Shown: positions 1-10,560 of the stretch, piece after piece
How positions within the stretch are numbered: the stretch's first letter is position 1
Layout: every line of letters begins with the position of its first letter
Origin: Saprolegnia diclina VS20
Taxonomy: Eukaryota; Oomycota; Saprolegniomycetes; Saprolegniales; Saprolegniaceae
Direction: 5' to 3'
Assembly: GCF_000281045.1 (NCBI RefSeq)
Contig: NW_008246130.1
Location: forward strand, 112,035 to 176,034
DNA length: 64,000 nt
The notes under the pieces: generated by a model
Seen by the model: only the letters and a program-made list of their open reading frames with translations
What the model was told of the DNA's origin: nothing
The model's database searches: none
Translations under genes and position numbers: made by a program

Positions 1-458
1 TGCTGTCTGTCGATGCGAGCTCTATCAGCTACAGCATCGCTCGCGATCGGCGGCCTTCTCCAACACGGTGTAATACCTTGTCAAAGTCACACCTCTATGT
101 AACGCTAATGTCACGAGGGCGAGACCACAATTTTGTACAATTACATCGTCTTGCAAAGATGCAGCAGTGGTTTTGACTTTGGGGGACGCAAACCCAATGC
201 GATAGTTGGCAATAGAGAACGGCATCACAACTGATCTATCAAGTGCTGCAGAAATATTATTATTAATTCGCTCCAGGCGACGTTTGCACAACGCAGCAGT
301 CGTTCACCGTCGGGCACCCGGTGGTGCCGTTGGAAACATCTAGTGGGCTCTAGCCGCCTCTCAAACATGTATGGTCGCACAATTGCGACCCGTTTGGGCC
401 AAATCGACAACGAGTTGGTGAGCCAGGTGAGTCTCATGGGCGGCTACACAGTGGTCGA
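1..458. other. no supported gene
   Basis: Only short open frames are seen here. One begins with an ATG near 367 and runs into a GTGAGT-type donor at about 427, but no acceptor at a plausible distance gives a convincing next exon. This could be the 5' part of the following small membrane ORF, but I cannot support it. Confidence 0.3.
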
Positions 459-890
459 ATGTACTTCGCGCTGCCGACGAGCGCGGCACCGACTGACGCA
501 CCCTTGTCATCCTCCGCGACATCGTTCCACGCTGCCGCCACGCAGTCGACCTTGACCTTGTCTCTCGTGATTGCGTGCGTCATTTTGGCGCTGCGCTACT
601 GGCACGTGTACCGACTCAAGAGAGAAATTGAAGCGCTAGCCTACGCGGCGACTGAGACCGTGGCAGTCTCGCCTTTGGAGGCCAAGCAACAGCACCACGG
701 GTGGCAGCGTAATCTTATACCACAATCGACTTCTTCTCCAATGGCCAAACGCGTAAGTGCATTGATTTCTTGTATATGGACCAAGCAGCTCTCAGGTGGT
801 CAGGTGGCGTGTTGCGAGGGCAAACACATTCGCACGAGGGAGCGCTTCGGCGCAGAGCCCACGCGGCGATCTCACTACCATGCTCGCTAG
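459..890 (+). CDS. hypothetical small single-pass membrane protein
   Basis: The open frame encodes 143 residues. An Ala/Ser/Thr-rich N-terminus is followed by one clear hydrophobic segment at about residues 33-46 (LSLVIACVILALRYW) and a basic flank (YRLKRE), which would fit a type I/III topology. A GTAAGT donor sits at about 753 and a CAG at about 796, so the real C-terminus may come from a spliced exon in another frame. A 172-aa frame overlaps on the opposite strand and cannot be fully excluded. I recognise no family. Confidence 0.35.
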   Translation: MYFALPTSAAPTDAPLSSSATSFHAAATQSTLTLSLVIACVILALRYWHVYRLKREIEALAYAATETVAVSPLEAKQQHHGWQRNLIPQSTSSPMAKRVSALISCIWTKQLSGGQVACCEGKHIRTRERFGAEPTRRSHYHAR

Positions 891-1367
891 CCACATCTCT
901 ACGCAATGAAGCCTCCGCCCTTGTACATACGTCGTCTCTGTCCGTCGCGCAGCGTCTGCGTTCGGCGTTCGGAAGAGTGCCGGGACGATAGAAACAAGCC
1001 CAGAGACGGTCTCGCAAACAGAGCTCGTCAGTGGCTCTTGGTGGCCCTCGCAGCGCACACGCAGGCCATTCTCTAGTACGTAGTCGATTCACTGCGCGAG
1101 CAGCACGCTCGACCACGAGCCAGAGCCTCGTTGCGCTGAAGCGCCCGCATCTTGCATCACCCATGGCATCCCCAAAGCTTGAACCAAATCGGATGAGTCC
1201 CAACGCAAGTTGAAGTTGACGCGTGTCACGCAACCGTACTCAATCTGCTATTTTTGAGGTTCGCGTGACATGCAAAAAGGATGCGATTTGCGATCTTCCC
1301 TGCCAGCTGCGACCGTTCGCAGTCGCGAGTCGCGACCCCATTCCGCAACTTTCTCTCGGCCACCAAC
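891..1367. other. intergenic, 5' flank of guanine deaminase
   Basis: No frame here looks coding on either strand. It should hold the promoter of the guanine deaminase gene. An in-frame ATG at 1281 would extend that protein by 29 residues that do not resemble the family. Confidence 0.4.
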
Positions 1368-2810
1368 ATGTCGTCGTCGCTCATCACTGCGTACAAGGGC
1401 GTCGTCGTCCACTCGGTGCGCTTTGGCGTCCTCGAAGTCCTCGACGCCGGCCTCATTGGCACGAACGCCCAAGGCAAGATTCTGTTTGTGCACGACTTGG
1501 CCAAGACGCCGATCGAGTCGATTGCCTTTGACACGCTCGTCGACCATGGCAAGAAGCTGCTCCTTCCCGGCTTTGTCGACGGCCACGCGCACGCGCCGCA
1601 GTACTCGTTTCTTGGTGTCGGCATGCACCTTCCGCTCCTCGACTGGCTCAACACGTACACGTTCCCGCACGAAGCCAAGTTTGCCGACCTCACGTACGGC
1701 ACGATGCGCTTGTGTTTACAATGCTTAGATGTCACCTTAGGTATGCGAAGAGCATGTACACCAAGGCCGTGACGCGTCACGTGCGCAACGGCACGACGAC
1801 GTGCTCATACTTTGCGACTGTCCACCTTGAAGCGTCCAAGGCCCTCGCCGACATTGTCGCGCGTATCGGCCAGCGCGGGTACATTGGCAAGGTCAACATG
1901 GACCGCCACGCGCCGCCATCGCTCGCCGAGACGACGTCGCAGTCGCTGGCCGACACAAAGGCGTTCATCGAGCACGTTCTTGCCAAGGAGGACGACCTCG
2001 TGACGCCCGTCATCACGCCGCGCTTTGTGCCGAGGTAACTTGCAGGATTCTCTTCTCGCCACTCGACACTCATTTGCGCTATATAGCACGACATCGGAGC
2101 TCATGCACGGACTCGCTGCGCTCTCCAAGGAGCAGACTCCGCATTTGCCGGTGCAGTCGCATCTCTCGGAGAACGGCAACGAAATCGCGTGGGTCAAGGA
2201 CCTCCACCCCGACTGCGACAGCTACGCCGACGTGTATCACCGCCACGGGCTTCTGCACGACCGGAGCTACATGGCGCACTGCATCTGGTGCAGCGGCGGC
2301 GAGCGCGCGCTTCTCAAGGAGACGGGCACTGGCATTGTGCACTGCCCCAACTCGAACTTTTCGCTCACGAGCGGCGTCCTCAACGTCCGTCGGTGCCTCC
2401 GCGACGGGCTCAAGGTCGGTCTTGGCACGGACGTCTCGGCCGGCTACACGACGTCGATGCTCGACGCAGTCCGGAACGCCGTCATCGCCTCCAAGCTCGT
2501 GGCCATGGGCCATGGCAGCGACAACGACGGCGAAGCTGCGACGAAAGAAGACCCGCTCACGTACGCCGAAGCCTTCCACCTCGCGACGGTCGGTGGCGCC
2601 GAAGTGCTCAACCTCGAAGACAAGGTTGGCAACTTTGTGCCGGGCAAAGACCTCGACATGCTCGTCGTGGATCTGAATGCTGCCGACAGCCCCGTGGACG
2701 AGTACGACACCGACGACACGCTGCATCGGTTCCAGAAATTTCTGTTTGTCGGCGACGACCGCAACATCACCAACGTCTACGTGCGCGGTCGCCAGATCCA
2801 CACGCGGTGA
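1368..2810 (+). CDS. GDA: guanine deaminase (guanine aminohydrolase)
   Basis: Hydrolyses guanine to xanthine and ammonia in the purine catabolic and salvage pathway, probably in the cytosol. Exons 1368-1693, 1741-2034 and 2087-2810 join with introns of 47 and 52 nt to give 447 aa, close to the usual length of about 450. The amidohydrolase metal site is present: the HxH pair in PGFVDGHAHAPQ, the histidine in VQSHLSEN, MAHC and the aspartate in GLGTDVSAGY. Both junctions restore gap-free alignment with animal guanine deaminase as I remember it (FADLT/YAKSMYTK and PRFVPS/TTSELM). I chose the ATG at 1368 because the residues before it are not family-like; 1281 is the alternative. Confidence 0.95.
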
Positions 2811-3302
2811 TCGCCACCTATTTAGTCGCTGCAATGTACGACGTAGTCGATCGTTTGTATGATGCAATCAACACGAAAGGCATTGTCAGCTGACTCGTTG
2901 TTTCCTTTAGTTAGTACACGATTCTGGTTGATCCGGGGTCTGGACGTGAAGATTCTAGTGTCGTTCTGGGACGACGACGTAGCATGCGCAGAAACAGCCC
3001 CTTTGTTAGTCATGTTGAACGGGATGGGCACAGCTTGGCTTGGCAAGATGACTGCAAGTGCTCCCGTGCGATCACAATGACGTGGCAGCACATTGTGCCA
3101 CGTTGCACGCCTCCATCAACAATTTGGCGAAAAGAAGGAAATGGAACAAAGGGGCGAGGTTGATTGATGATTACCACCTAAAATTGGTTGTGGCGACTAG
3201 TGCTACACGATACACAGGCGCGGTCGTCGCTGTGTGGCTAGAATTTTTAAATATTTTGGTCTTGTGGTGGCTCCTCGCAGAAGAGTGCGCAGAGATTTGC
3301 GT
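2811..3302. other. intergenic between convergent 3' ends
   Basis: About 490 bp between the stop of guanine deaminase and the stop of the next, oppositely oriented gene. I see no gene, only short random frames. It should hold both 3' UTRs and polyadenylation signals. Confidence 0.5.
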
Positions 3303-3896
3303 CTAGTATGACGCGCGCGGCTGGCAAATCTGCCGGCTAAAGCGCGGGCTCTTGCCGTGGTGTGTGAGCTTGTATTGCATCGACTTGTTGGCCTTCTGCG
3401 TCTGGTACAACGCGTTGTCTGTCTTGGTCGTGCGCTTGAGAATGTTTTGCACCATCGGCTCGATGCTGCGGCGGTTCTCCTGGAGCGACACGCACTTGTC
3501 ATAGAGCTTGCGGTGGAGCTCCTCTTGCATGTCGAGGATCTCGAGCTCAGCGAGGAGCTCGTTCATCTGGTCGCACGCCTCGAGTTCGCGCAGGTCCGTG
3601 GTCGTGAACGGGTAGAACGCTGGGTCAAAGAGCTCTTCGTCCGGCACTTCGCGGTAGTCGACGACTTGGTCGAGGATGACAAAGCCGTCCGTCGACTGCT
3701 TTTCGCTGCCTGGTGTGTATGGCAGGCCCGCCGTCCAGATGAGGTCGTCGGTCAGCGGTGTCTTCCAGCCGAGCGCGGGCACGTAGGGTGGCGCGTCGAC
3801 GTTGAGCGTGGTCATCTTGGTCTTGTTCGTGGGCGCCGACGCACCCTTCTTGGTCGGGCTACGGGGCGCGGGCGTCGGCTGCGTCTTCTTGGCCAT
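3303..3896 (-). CDS. PAM2-motif protein with acidic helix (PABP-binding candidate)
   Basis: Predicted to bind the MLLE domain of poly(A)-binding protein. With the start at 3896 (ATG for MAKKTQPTP) it is 197 aa. A basic, Pro-rich N-terminus leads to LNVDAPPYVP at residues 31-40, which fits the PAM2 pattern LNxxAxxF/YxP. The middle holds an acidic amphipathic stretch (NELLAELEILDMQEELHRKL) and a Gln/Lys-rich tail. The divergent gene at 4687-5172 has the same two elements, so the pair look like distant duplicates. The frame is open upstream to 3995, but that extension lies in the promoter. Function is inferred from the motif alone. Confidence 0.75.
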   Translation of the reverse strand: MAKKTQPTPAPRSPTKKGASAPTNKTKMTTLNVDAPPYVPALGWKTPLTDDLIWTAGLPYTPGSEKQSTDGFVILDQVVDYREVPDEELFDPAFYPFTTTDLRELEACDQMNELLAELEILDMQEELHRKLYDKCVSLQENRRSIEPMVQNILKRTTKTDNALYQTQKANKSMQYKLTHHGKSPRFSRQICQPRASY

Positions 3897-4686
3897 GCTT
3901 GGGATCTTCTTGTGGAGCAATTTGCGTAATGAGCTCCAAGCTGCAAATAGCTTCCTCCGCAACTTCAACCATATCGCACCGGCCGATTCCGCCAATCACA
4001 AGCGTCGAAGTTTACATTCTGCCAATCAGACGACGCCGAATAGATACTGGCAAACCAATCACGACGCTGCGTTTCTACCCATCTGGTACCCGTCCTCGAA
4101 CGTTCTCGCCATCTTGGTCAGCAGCAACAACCGTGCTGCGCCGTCGACAAGCCGCAACATCGACTACCTGCTTGTAGAGGCCGCGCTCAAGCCGCTAGGT
4201 CTTCCTTATTCAGTGCTTTTCATGTGAAGCAGCAGCGATGGGTGCAGGCGACATAGATAGAGCTAGCGCGTGTTCTCTCTTTCTCAGAACCCGCTTTTAC
4301 AGCGAGGCCACCTGCAGAAGACGTCGAAGCGGCTGCTTGGAGGAGTGTTCGCGCATGGAATGTATCAAGGATCAATCTCGACAGCAGCTGCTCGTGCAGT
4401 TAGTCAAAGCCAGCGTTCTAGTCGATGTGGCCGCAATTGCAAGACGAGTAGCTTGCGTGTCGCGGGCCCATGACGTGGCACGCGCATTTTGTTCCGCTGG
4501 CTTTCTTTGTTAAATCCATACAAAGTGCAAATGAACATAAAACGTGCGCGAAATAATCAGCTTTCGTCGAATAGACCGGGCTCCGTTATCCGGATATATT
4601 CGGCTTGTTCTTGGAAAACGGCGCTTGGTATCCGGATATTGAGCCACCGAGACGAGCGTCAATCCTTCTTCGAGGCAAGCCGACGC
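3897..4686. promoter_or_regulatory. divergent promoter region with CCAAT boxes and TATCCGGATA palindromes
   Basis: A 790-bp interval between two genes read outward. On the left side, towards the minus-strand gene, are three CCAAT boxes (3992-3996, 4022-4026, 4055-4059). On the right side, 48-100 bp before the plus-strand ATG, are two exact copies of the ten-base palindrome TATCCGGATA (4587-4596 and 4629-4638). Short open frames inside it show no coding character. Confidence 0.5.
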
Positions 4687-5172
4687 ATGAAGCTCAACCC
4701 GAACGCGATCTCCTTTGTACCGACATGGTCGTCTGCGCCGCCCGCGCCGCCGCCGCCGCCTCCGCCCATGCCCGCCGATCCGCAGTACACGAATGAGTGG
4801 GACACTGCCAACGGCGGCGGCTGGGCTGACGACGACGGCGCAGCCTTTGGCGACGACGCCGAGATTGACGAGCTCCTCGCCGAGATTGAGCGCGTCCAAA
4901 TGGAAGAAGAGCTGAGTCGCGAATACAATGAGCTCAAGGCGCAGGGCAAGACGGAAGAAGCCGAGCTCTGGAGCCGCTGGATGGTCTCGCCGCCGTCGCC
5001 GCTCTCGCCGCCTGCGCCGCGCCACCACAAAAAGCACACGCACCACCAACCCACCCAGTACGGCAAACAGCCGTACCACAACAGCTACAAGAGCCGCAGC
5101 GGCCCGCTGTACAATCCGCGCGGCACCTACGCACCGCACAATCCGGTCACGGCCTCGGTGCCCTTCCAATAG
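4687..5172 (+). CDS. PAM2-motif protein, ERD15/CID-like layout
   Basis: 161 aa. The protein begins almost directly with the PAM2 motif LNPNAISFVP (residues 3-12), a near-consensus ligand for the MLLE domain of poly(A)-binding protein. A poly-Pro run, a Gly/Asp-rich linker and an acidic helix follow (IDELLAEIERVQMEEELSRE), then a His/Tyr/Pro-rich tail. PAM2 at the extreme N-terminus recalls plant ERD15, and an acidic helix plus PAM2 recalls animal PAIP2; neither homology is claimed. A role in mRNA translation or stability is inference. The ATG at 4687 is chosen because it places PAM2 next to the start. Confidence 0.8.
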   Translation: MKLNPNAISFVPTWSSAPPAPPPPPPPMPADPQYTNEWDTANGGGWADDDGAAFGDDAEIDELLAEIERVQMEEELSREYNELKAQGKTEEAELWSRWMVSPPSPLSPPAPRHHKKHTHHQPTQYGKQPYHNSYKSRSGPLYNPRGTYAPHNPVTASVPFQ

Positions 5173-5254
5173 GTCAACGCACCGCGTGTAGATTCCCAAC
5201 CTTTCCCCGTATAGTAATTAGTACCTTACCCTCACCCTGCTTCTGGTTGTGGCT

Positions 5255-6619
5255 TTACACCGCAACTTCATCGTCATCAACAAGCAGCTCGTACGGGACA
5301 TGGTGGTGGGGGTGCTTGGCACGCTTGCCGAGGTGGCGGCTCTGTTTGGGCGACGGGTTCGGCGCTTCGCAGGACAGTGCTGGCATCGGCTGCCGGCTCT
5401 TGTGCGCGTGGTGTCGCTTGTGGTGCATCGGGAGCTGCGTCAGGAAGATGCTACTCGTCTCGCCATGACCCAAGGATAATGACTCGTGCGGGGACGGCTC
5501 GGGCTCCTTCCTCGGCTCGCTTCGTTTGGGGCTCACGCTCTTGTTGCGCTGCTTGCGCTCAAAGGCTTGGCGCGCCCGCTGAATCTCAAGCATGCGGCGC
5601 TCCATGGTCTGGAGCATCTGCATCTTCTTCTTCGTGTCCGAGACGGCGCGGAGGCTCACATTGCCCATTTTGGACATGTCGGCCACGCGGCGATCGGCCA
5701 TGATCTTGTGCACGGCAGCGCGAAAGTGGTGGCGGAGGATGACCTTGCGGGTGCGCGCCGTCGAGGCGGCGTTGCGCGCGTGCACGTACGCGCGGTGCCA
5801 CAGCACCGTGATCTTGAGGCGCTTCGCCTCGAGAAGCGCGTCGTTACGCTCATGCCACGTCTCGACGAGCTGCACCAAGCATGTGCGCTGGAGGTACGCA
5901 CGCCAATGCGCCGTCATTCGCGCCTAGGAGGCGTCCACTACGCGCCATATATGATGCGGGACCGAAGGCTACCTCGTGCTGCCGGCGGCGGCGGGCGGCG
6001 ACGAGACGCCGCGCCACGAGAAAGCCGCGCACTAGCCGCTGGATGCGCACGATGGCGATCGACTGGCGAAGCCGCTCGACACGCACCCGCGCGCGGTGGC
6101 CTCGGTATATGCGCTGGATAAGCGTCGAGTGCCGGTTCAAGTACGCAGCGATGCGCTCGCGCTTCTCGTCGCGATTGAACTCGACAAATGTGAGCGCGCG
6201 CTGCACCTCGGCCATCTAGTCCGATGATAATGGACAAGTTGTCTATACGACACAGTGTACATCTTGATCAAACACATCCTGGACGCTGCGAATGTGCTGG
6301 AAGCGCTCGTGCAAGAGCAGCTACGTTGGACGTTGCAGGAGCCATGGCGCCTATACACTATGCGTACGTGGGTATATCGCAGCCGCTCGAGCTTGGCGTG
6401 GACGGCGTCGGCGCCAAACGCGCGGTCGTCGACGCCGAGGCGCGGGCTGAGCGGCGAGAGCTCCGGGTACGTGAAGGTCGGCGTCATGGGCGGGCGCGGG
6501 CTGCTCGCGCGCGGCGACGGGTGCGAGTACCACGACGGAATCACAAGCGACGGCGACGAACTGCGCGGGCTCAAGAGAAGCGGCGCAAGCGCCTCCGGCT
6601 TGCGAGGCACGATCGCCAT
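5255..6619 (-). CDS. IQ-motif (calmodulin-binding) protein, four exons
   Basis: Exons, in reading order, 6619-6368, 6320-6261, 6215-5973 and 5923-5255, with introns of 47, 45 and 49 nt, all phase 0, give 407 aa. The first exon is Ser/Pro-rich. The third carries two IQ motifs in tandem (IQRIYRGHRARVRVERLR and RIQRLVRGFLVARRL), which normally bind calmodulin. The rest is basic and helical, ending in a His/Lys/Pro-rich tail. The 60-nt exon 2 is required to keep frame. Exon 3 begins with an ATG, so a shorter product from 6215 (303 aa) is possible, and an upstream ATG at 6697 would add 26 residues. The cellular role is unknown; many such proteins are cytoskeletal or ciliary. Confidence 0.7.
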
Positions 6620-6887
6620 CCTCCTTTTCAACACGAGCAGCAGGTGTAACGACCGTCGATTCAGCGTGTTCACGTCACAAGGTACCTTTTTGGTCATGCG
6701 AGCGTTGTCCCCCTATGCGTCATGCGCGGTGGAATCCAAAATCCAAGTACGGAAGATGAATAAATCGACTGCCCGAGCTTACTCGATCCATTTTCAAACC
6801 CTCCACATCTCAAAATTAGCTGGCACGAAAAGAGGTCATGGAATCTAGTAGGGTTTACGACCAGCAGGCAGGTGCTGGATGGCGATG

Positions 6888-7794
6888 CTACGGCACAGTG
6901 CTTGCCGACGGCGTGTCACGAGGGTTTGGATCTGCTCTAAGGGTCGCCTCCAATGTGGACTGCAGATCACCAAATGGCGGATTGCTCGCCGCTGCATCGC
7001 CTTGTGTTTGTGGCAACGTAAGTTCGTCGCTTGGTGGGTTCGGAGGAAGTCTGCCGATGCTTGCCAGTCGTGTTTCGCCAGAGTCCAAACCGATCGGCAG
7101 CGAGTACGACCGCGCAGGCGAGCTGGGTCGGGACTTAGTCTTGGCCGCAAGACGCTGCCACGTGTAGGCCGCCTGGTCTTGGTCGATCTCCGAGTCGACG
7201 GCATAGAGCAGGTCAGGCTTCCCGGTAAAGGTTACGTGCACAAGGAAGACGCCGCCTGGGTTCTTGGCCGTTGCATCCGTCGTCGTCGTCGTCGTCTTCT
7301 TGGCGCGCGTATGCTTCTCGAGCCGAGTGCGCAGTCGCGTCAAGTTGTTGTAGCCAGCAGGCAGAGCATCCGTGTACGGCGTCACAGCAAGGAGAGAGTG
7401 AAGCTCCGTGGATCGTGTCCCGATCCCTTGGAATCGCGGCTTGGACGGTTTGCCAAAGAAGGACCACTTGAGCCTACTTTGGCTCAACGTCTCATCGAGA
7501 AAGAGCCATTTCGTGCCGAGTTTGCCCTTTGTGGAAACAACCAGCAGCGGCAGTCCTTCCATCATCTCGGTCGTCTACAAGCAGATCATCGCGAGATGTG
7601 GAGACACGGGTGGATACCAGCTCCACGTGACGGCTCTTGCGCACTTCGTCGGGCTGCAGGAATGTCATGAGCACGTCGGAGGTGGCGCGGCTCTTGCGGT
7701 CTTCGCACTTTTGTTCCAAGCGCGTCTTTCGCGTCAAGTCGCGTGCCGACTTGGCTTGACCGCGGACTAGCGCATTCGGCGACGACTGCCGCAT
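6888..7794 (-). CDS. PH-like domain protein, short tandem paralogue
   Basis: Exons 7794-7618 and 7574-6888 (43-nt intron) give 287 aa. It matches its upstream neighbour (8009-9739) in order: a basic helix with a conserved MQPDEV-type element (here LQPDEV), a TxEM start to the next block, GKPSKPRF, VTPYTDALP and a final strand-helix unit with YAVDSEIDQDQAAYTWQRL. A beta-rich block closed by an amphipathic helix with a central Trp is how pleckstrin-homology folds look, so PH-like is my inference. Unlike the neighbour it lacks the ectodomain and membrane segment and would be cytosolic. A TATATATA stretch lies just before the chosen ATG. MENRL at 7851 is another possible start. Confidence 0.6.
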
Positions 7795-8008
7795 TTCTTC
7801 AAGTGACGTTAAACTACGATGTGTATATATAGTACTGAGTCTATTCTCCATGGCAAGTAACCAACATGGATATAGCGTTGGCGCGAAATAACATGCGTCA
7901 CGACAACGCTCTTCCACCGACCTTTGAACTCTTCTCCACATCACAAGTGACGAAGCGAGAGAGCACCAGGAGAAAGCGTAGCGACACAAACGATACTCGA
8001 TTCTACGT

Positions 8009-9739
8009 TTACGGTTCTGCTGCATCTCTTGAGGCGACCGCATCAGGAAGAGTCTCGGTGGGAACCAGTGCAATCTCAGGGGCGTCCAAGACGCCGCTGG
8101 CTTGCCGGACTTCGGCGGCGATGGACAATCGTTTGGTGCTCTCGGCTGAGACGAGCGACCACGAGTTCAAGCGCGCGGGGGCGTTGGCGCGTGCTTTAGC
8201 TTTCTCGCTGAGGCGCTGCCACGTGTACACAGCTTGCTCTTGATCGATGGCCGACTCGACCGCGTACAGAATATCGGGTTTGTTGTCGAACTCGACGAGC
8301 ACCACGTAAATGCTGCACCGACTTGCGTCATCTGTCTGCGTGCGCTCGGGTATCGGAGCCCCCTCGTCGTCCGGGGACGCTACGACAGTCGGTGTCGCGG
8401 TTGCTTTTGCACTGATTCGTTTGCTAATTTGAGCGTGCAGCCGCGAGAGGTCAGTGCTGTACGTGGGAGGTAGAGCATCTGTGAACGGCGTCACGGCACG
8501 CAGCGAGGCAAGCTCGACCGACCGCTTTCCGCTGCCCTTGAATTTTGGCTTGGACGGTTTGCCCAATACCGACGCCTTGAGCTTGAAACGTGTCAGAGAA
8601 ATGTTCATAAAGAGCCACCGCGTAGAGAGTGCCGCCGATTTTGAAACGACCGAGACAAGCACGCCTTCCGTCATTTCGCTCGTCTAGCGCGAAAAGTGAG
8701 CCGGCGAACGACAGACGCAAACCGTACGAGGACCAAGTGGCGGCCCTGGAGCACCTCGTCGGGCTGCATGTGCGTCATGTGCACATCCAGCGCCGCGCGG
8801 CCCTTGCGCTCCTCGGCTTTGAGCTCAATGCGCGCCTTTCTGCTCATGTCCAAGAGCGACTTGGCCTACGTCATCGATAGCAATAGAACCCCGTGGCTTG
8901 CAGTGAAGAGGTCGTCGTACGACGGCGTGGGTCTCGGGGTGATAATACTCGTCGTTGAGGACCTTGACTTGCATCGTGTGCTCGAGCGTGCCGGGCTTGG
9001 CGGTCACCTTCATCTTCTTCTCCTTTGCGACGGTGGAGGCAAACTTGCGCCAGCGCGGCTGCTTGAGTTTCTTCTTGTGACTCGCCTCGTCGTCCGAGGA
9101 CGCGTCGTCGTCGTCACCTGTCGTGTGCGCCGATGCCTTGCGCGCTTGCACCCACACAAAGAGGAAAAGGAGCGTCTTGAGCAGCACCAAAGCGCCAAAC
9201 ACGGCGCCCAGAATGATCAGCGCGAGGTTCGGGGACGGCGCGGCGTCCGGTGGCCGCACGATCGTGGCGTTGACCGCGGTCGAGTTGCCGCCCGCGATCG
9301 ATGACGTGACGAGTGCTGCCGAGGTACTCGAGAAGAAGCTCGCGGCGCCAAAGCACGAGGACGGACACGCACGCTTGGATCGCGTCGCGTCATCTTCGTG
9401 CAGCACGAGGAGCGACACTTGGTACTCGATGGACGTGGCATTCCGCGGCAAGGCGGCGGCTACGTAAAAGTACTGCGAGGCACTCCAGGGTAAAAACGAA
9501 GTGTTAACATAGGCGCTCGTGGTCTCGACGCCATCTTGGAGCGTGTGCAGGCGAAACGCAACCGTGCAATCGGTCGCATTGTCTGGCAGCGCGCAGGAGG
9601 TCGGCGGGACGCTATCAACGCGCCACGCGACCATGGCGCAAGCGTTGGGGCTTGGACACAAAGAGACATCGATCGATGCAATCTCAAACGACGCCCCAAG
9701 TCGCATGAGATGACGGCGTGCTTCACGGACGACGTACAT
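8009..9739 (-). CDS. single-pass membrane protein with cytosolic PH-like domain
   Basis: Exons 9739-8921, 8865-8728 and 8683-8009 (introns 55 and 44 nt) give about 543 aa. The N-terminal part is Cys- and Asn-glycosylation-rich (for example DNAT, NTS, RNAT, GNST, VNAT), followed by one hydrophobic segment (LALIILGAVFGALVLLKTLL), an Asp-rich basic linker and then the same domain as in the gene at 6888-7794. That suggests an extracellular or luminal head with a cytosolic PH-like tail. No clear signal peptide follows either ATG (9739 or 9706), so a 5' exon may be missing. A CCAAT box lies at 9790-9794. No known family is recognised. Confidence 0.65.
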
Positions 9740-10560
9740 GCCACAGCGTGTGTCGGATCTTGTGGCGACGCTTCGCTCGATAGTATGCACCAATCAGAGG
9801 CCTGGAAAACGTATCTTGGGTGCGGATCGTATGGCGACAGTGGATTTCGATCGCGTTGTTGACTCGACGCGATTGGGACGTGCAAAGCTTCGCATTCGGG
9901 TGTTTCAAACTCTTCGTGTATATCGTATGCCACCTCGTGAGCGCAGCTGACGTCATCGAAGCAACCCGTACTAGGCTAGTGCACAAGATTGTCAGGTTGG
10001 GAAATCCACCACCAAAATGCCCAGCACAACTGACGACAGAACTGCACAGGCTAAGGAAAACACAGACTCATCACACGTCTCGGGTTGGTTGCTCCGATGT
10101 ACTCGATTGGTCATCGGTTCAACAGACTCACTCAGTTTCCGCAAACAGCGACTTGCAGCTCTTCTTTGGGATTTGTTGACTAACAACAGAGCTCGCTTTC
10201 ACAGTTCGAGTGAGTTCGCTCTAGAACCGGTACAACTCGGCTCCCCGACCTGGGGTGCGATGTACACAGAGCCTCCGCCGGCAGTGCGCCTCCATTCTCA
10301 ATTCTCAGGCGTAGACAGTCTAGCGTGGAGCAGCAAGATATGTGCTGACGCGTGCGTCGTCATTCATACGTCGCCATTCATCCGGCACCGTCGTTCCGGC
10401 AAGCCTGCCACGCACCCGACGCTGTCGAGCGACAAAAGATACGCGCGCGGCCCTCCCTGCGCAATTCCATTTTATTACATACAAAATCATTGTCATATTT
10501 GTGATTGCTTAAAAAATAACGCTAAGATGTGACTTTGCACTTTCTGAGCGGCGCAAAATA
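9740..10560. other. intergenic
   Basis: Holds a CCAAT box (9790-9794) serving the minus-strand gene. A 171-aa open frame (10017-10532, plus strand) starts with ATG but has no domain, biased composition or splice logic, so I do not call it. AT-rich sequence just before 10561 is probably the promoter of the next gene. Confidence 0.4.

Noticed and set aside
715-1233. 172-codon frame on the minus strand
   Set aside because: Arg/Cys-rich, no recognisable element; probably chance in GC-rich DNA.
10017-10532. 171-codon ATG frame on the plus strand
   Set aside because: No domain, no composition bias, no conserved-looking segment; it lies in a promoter-like gap.
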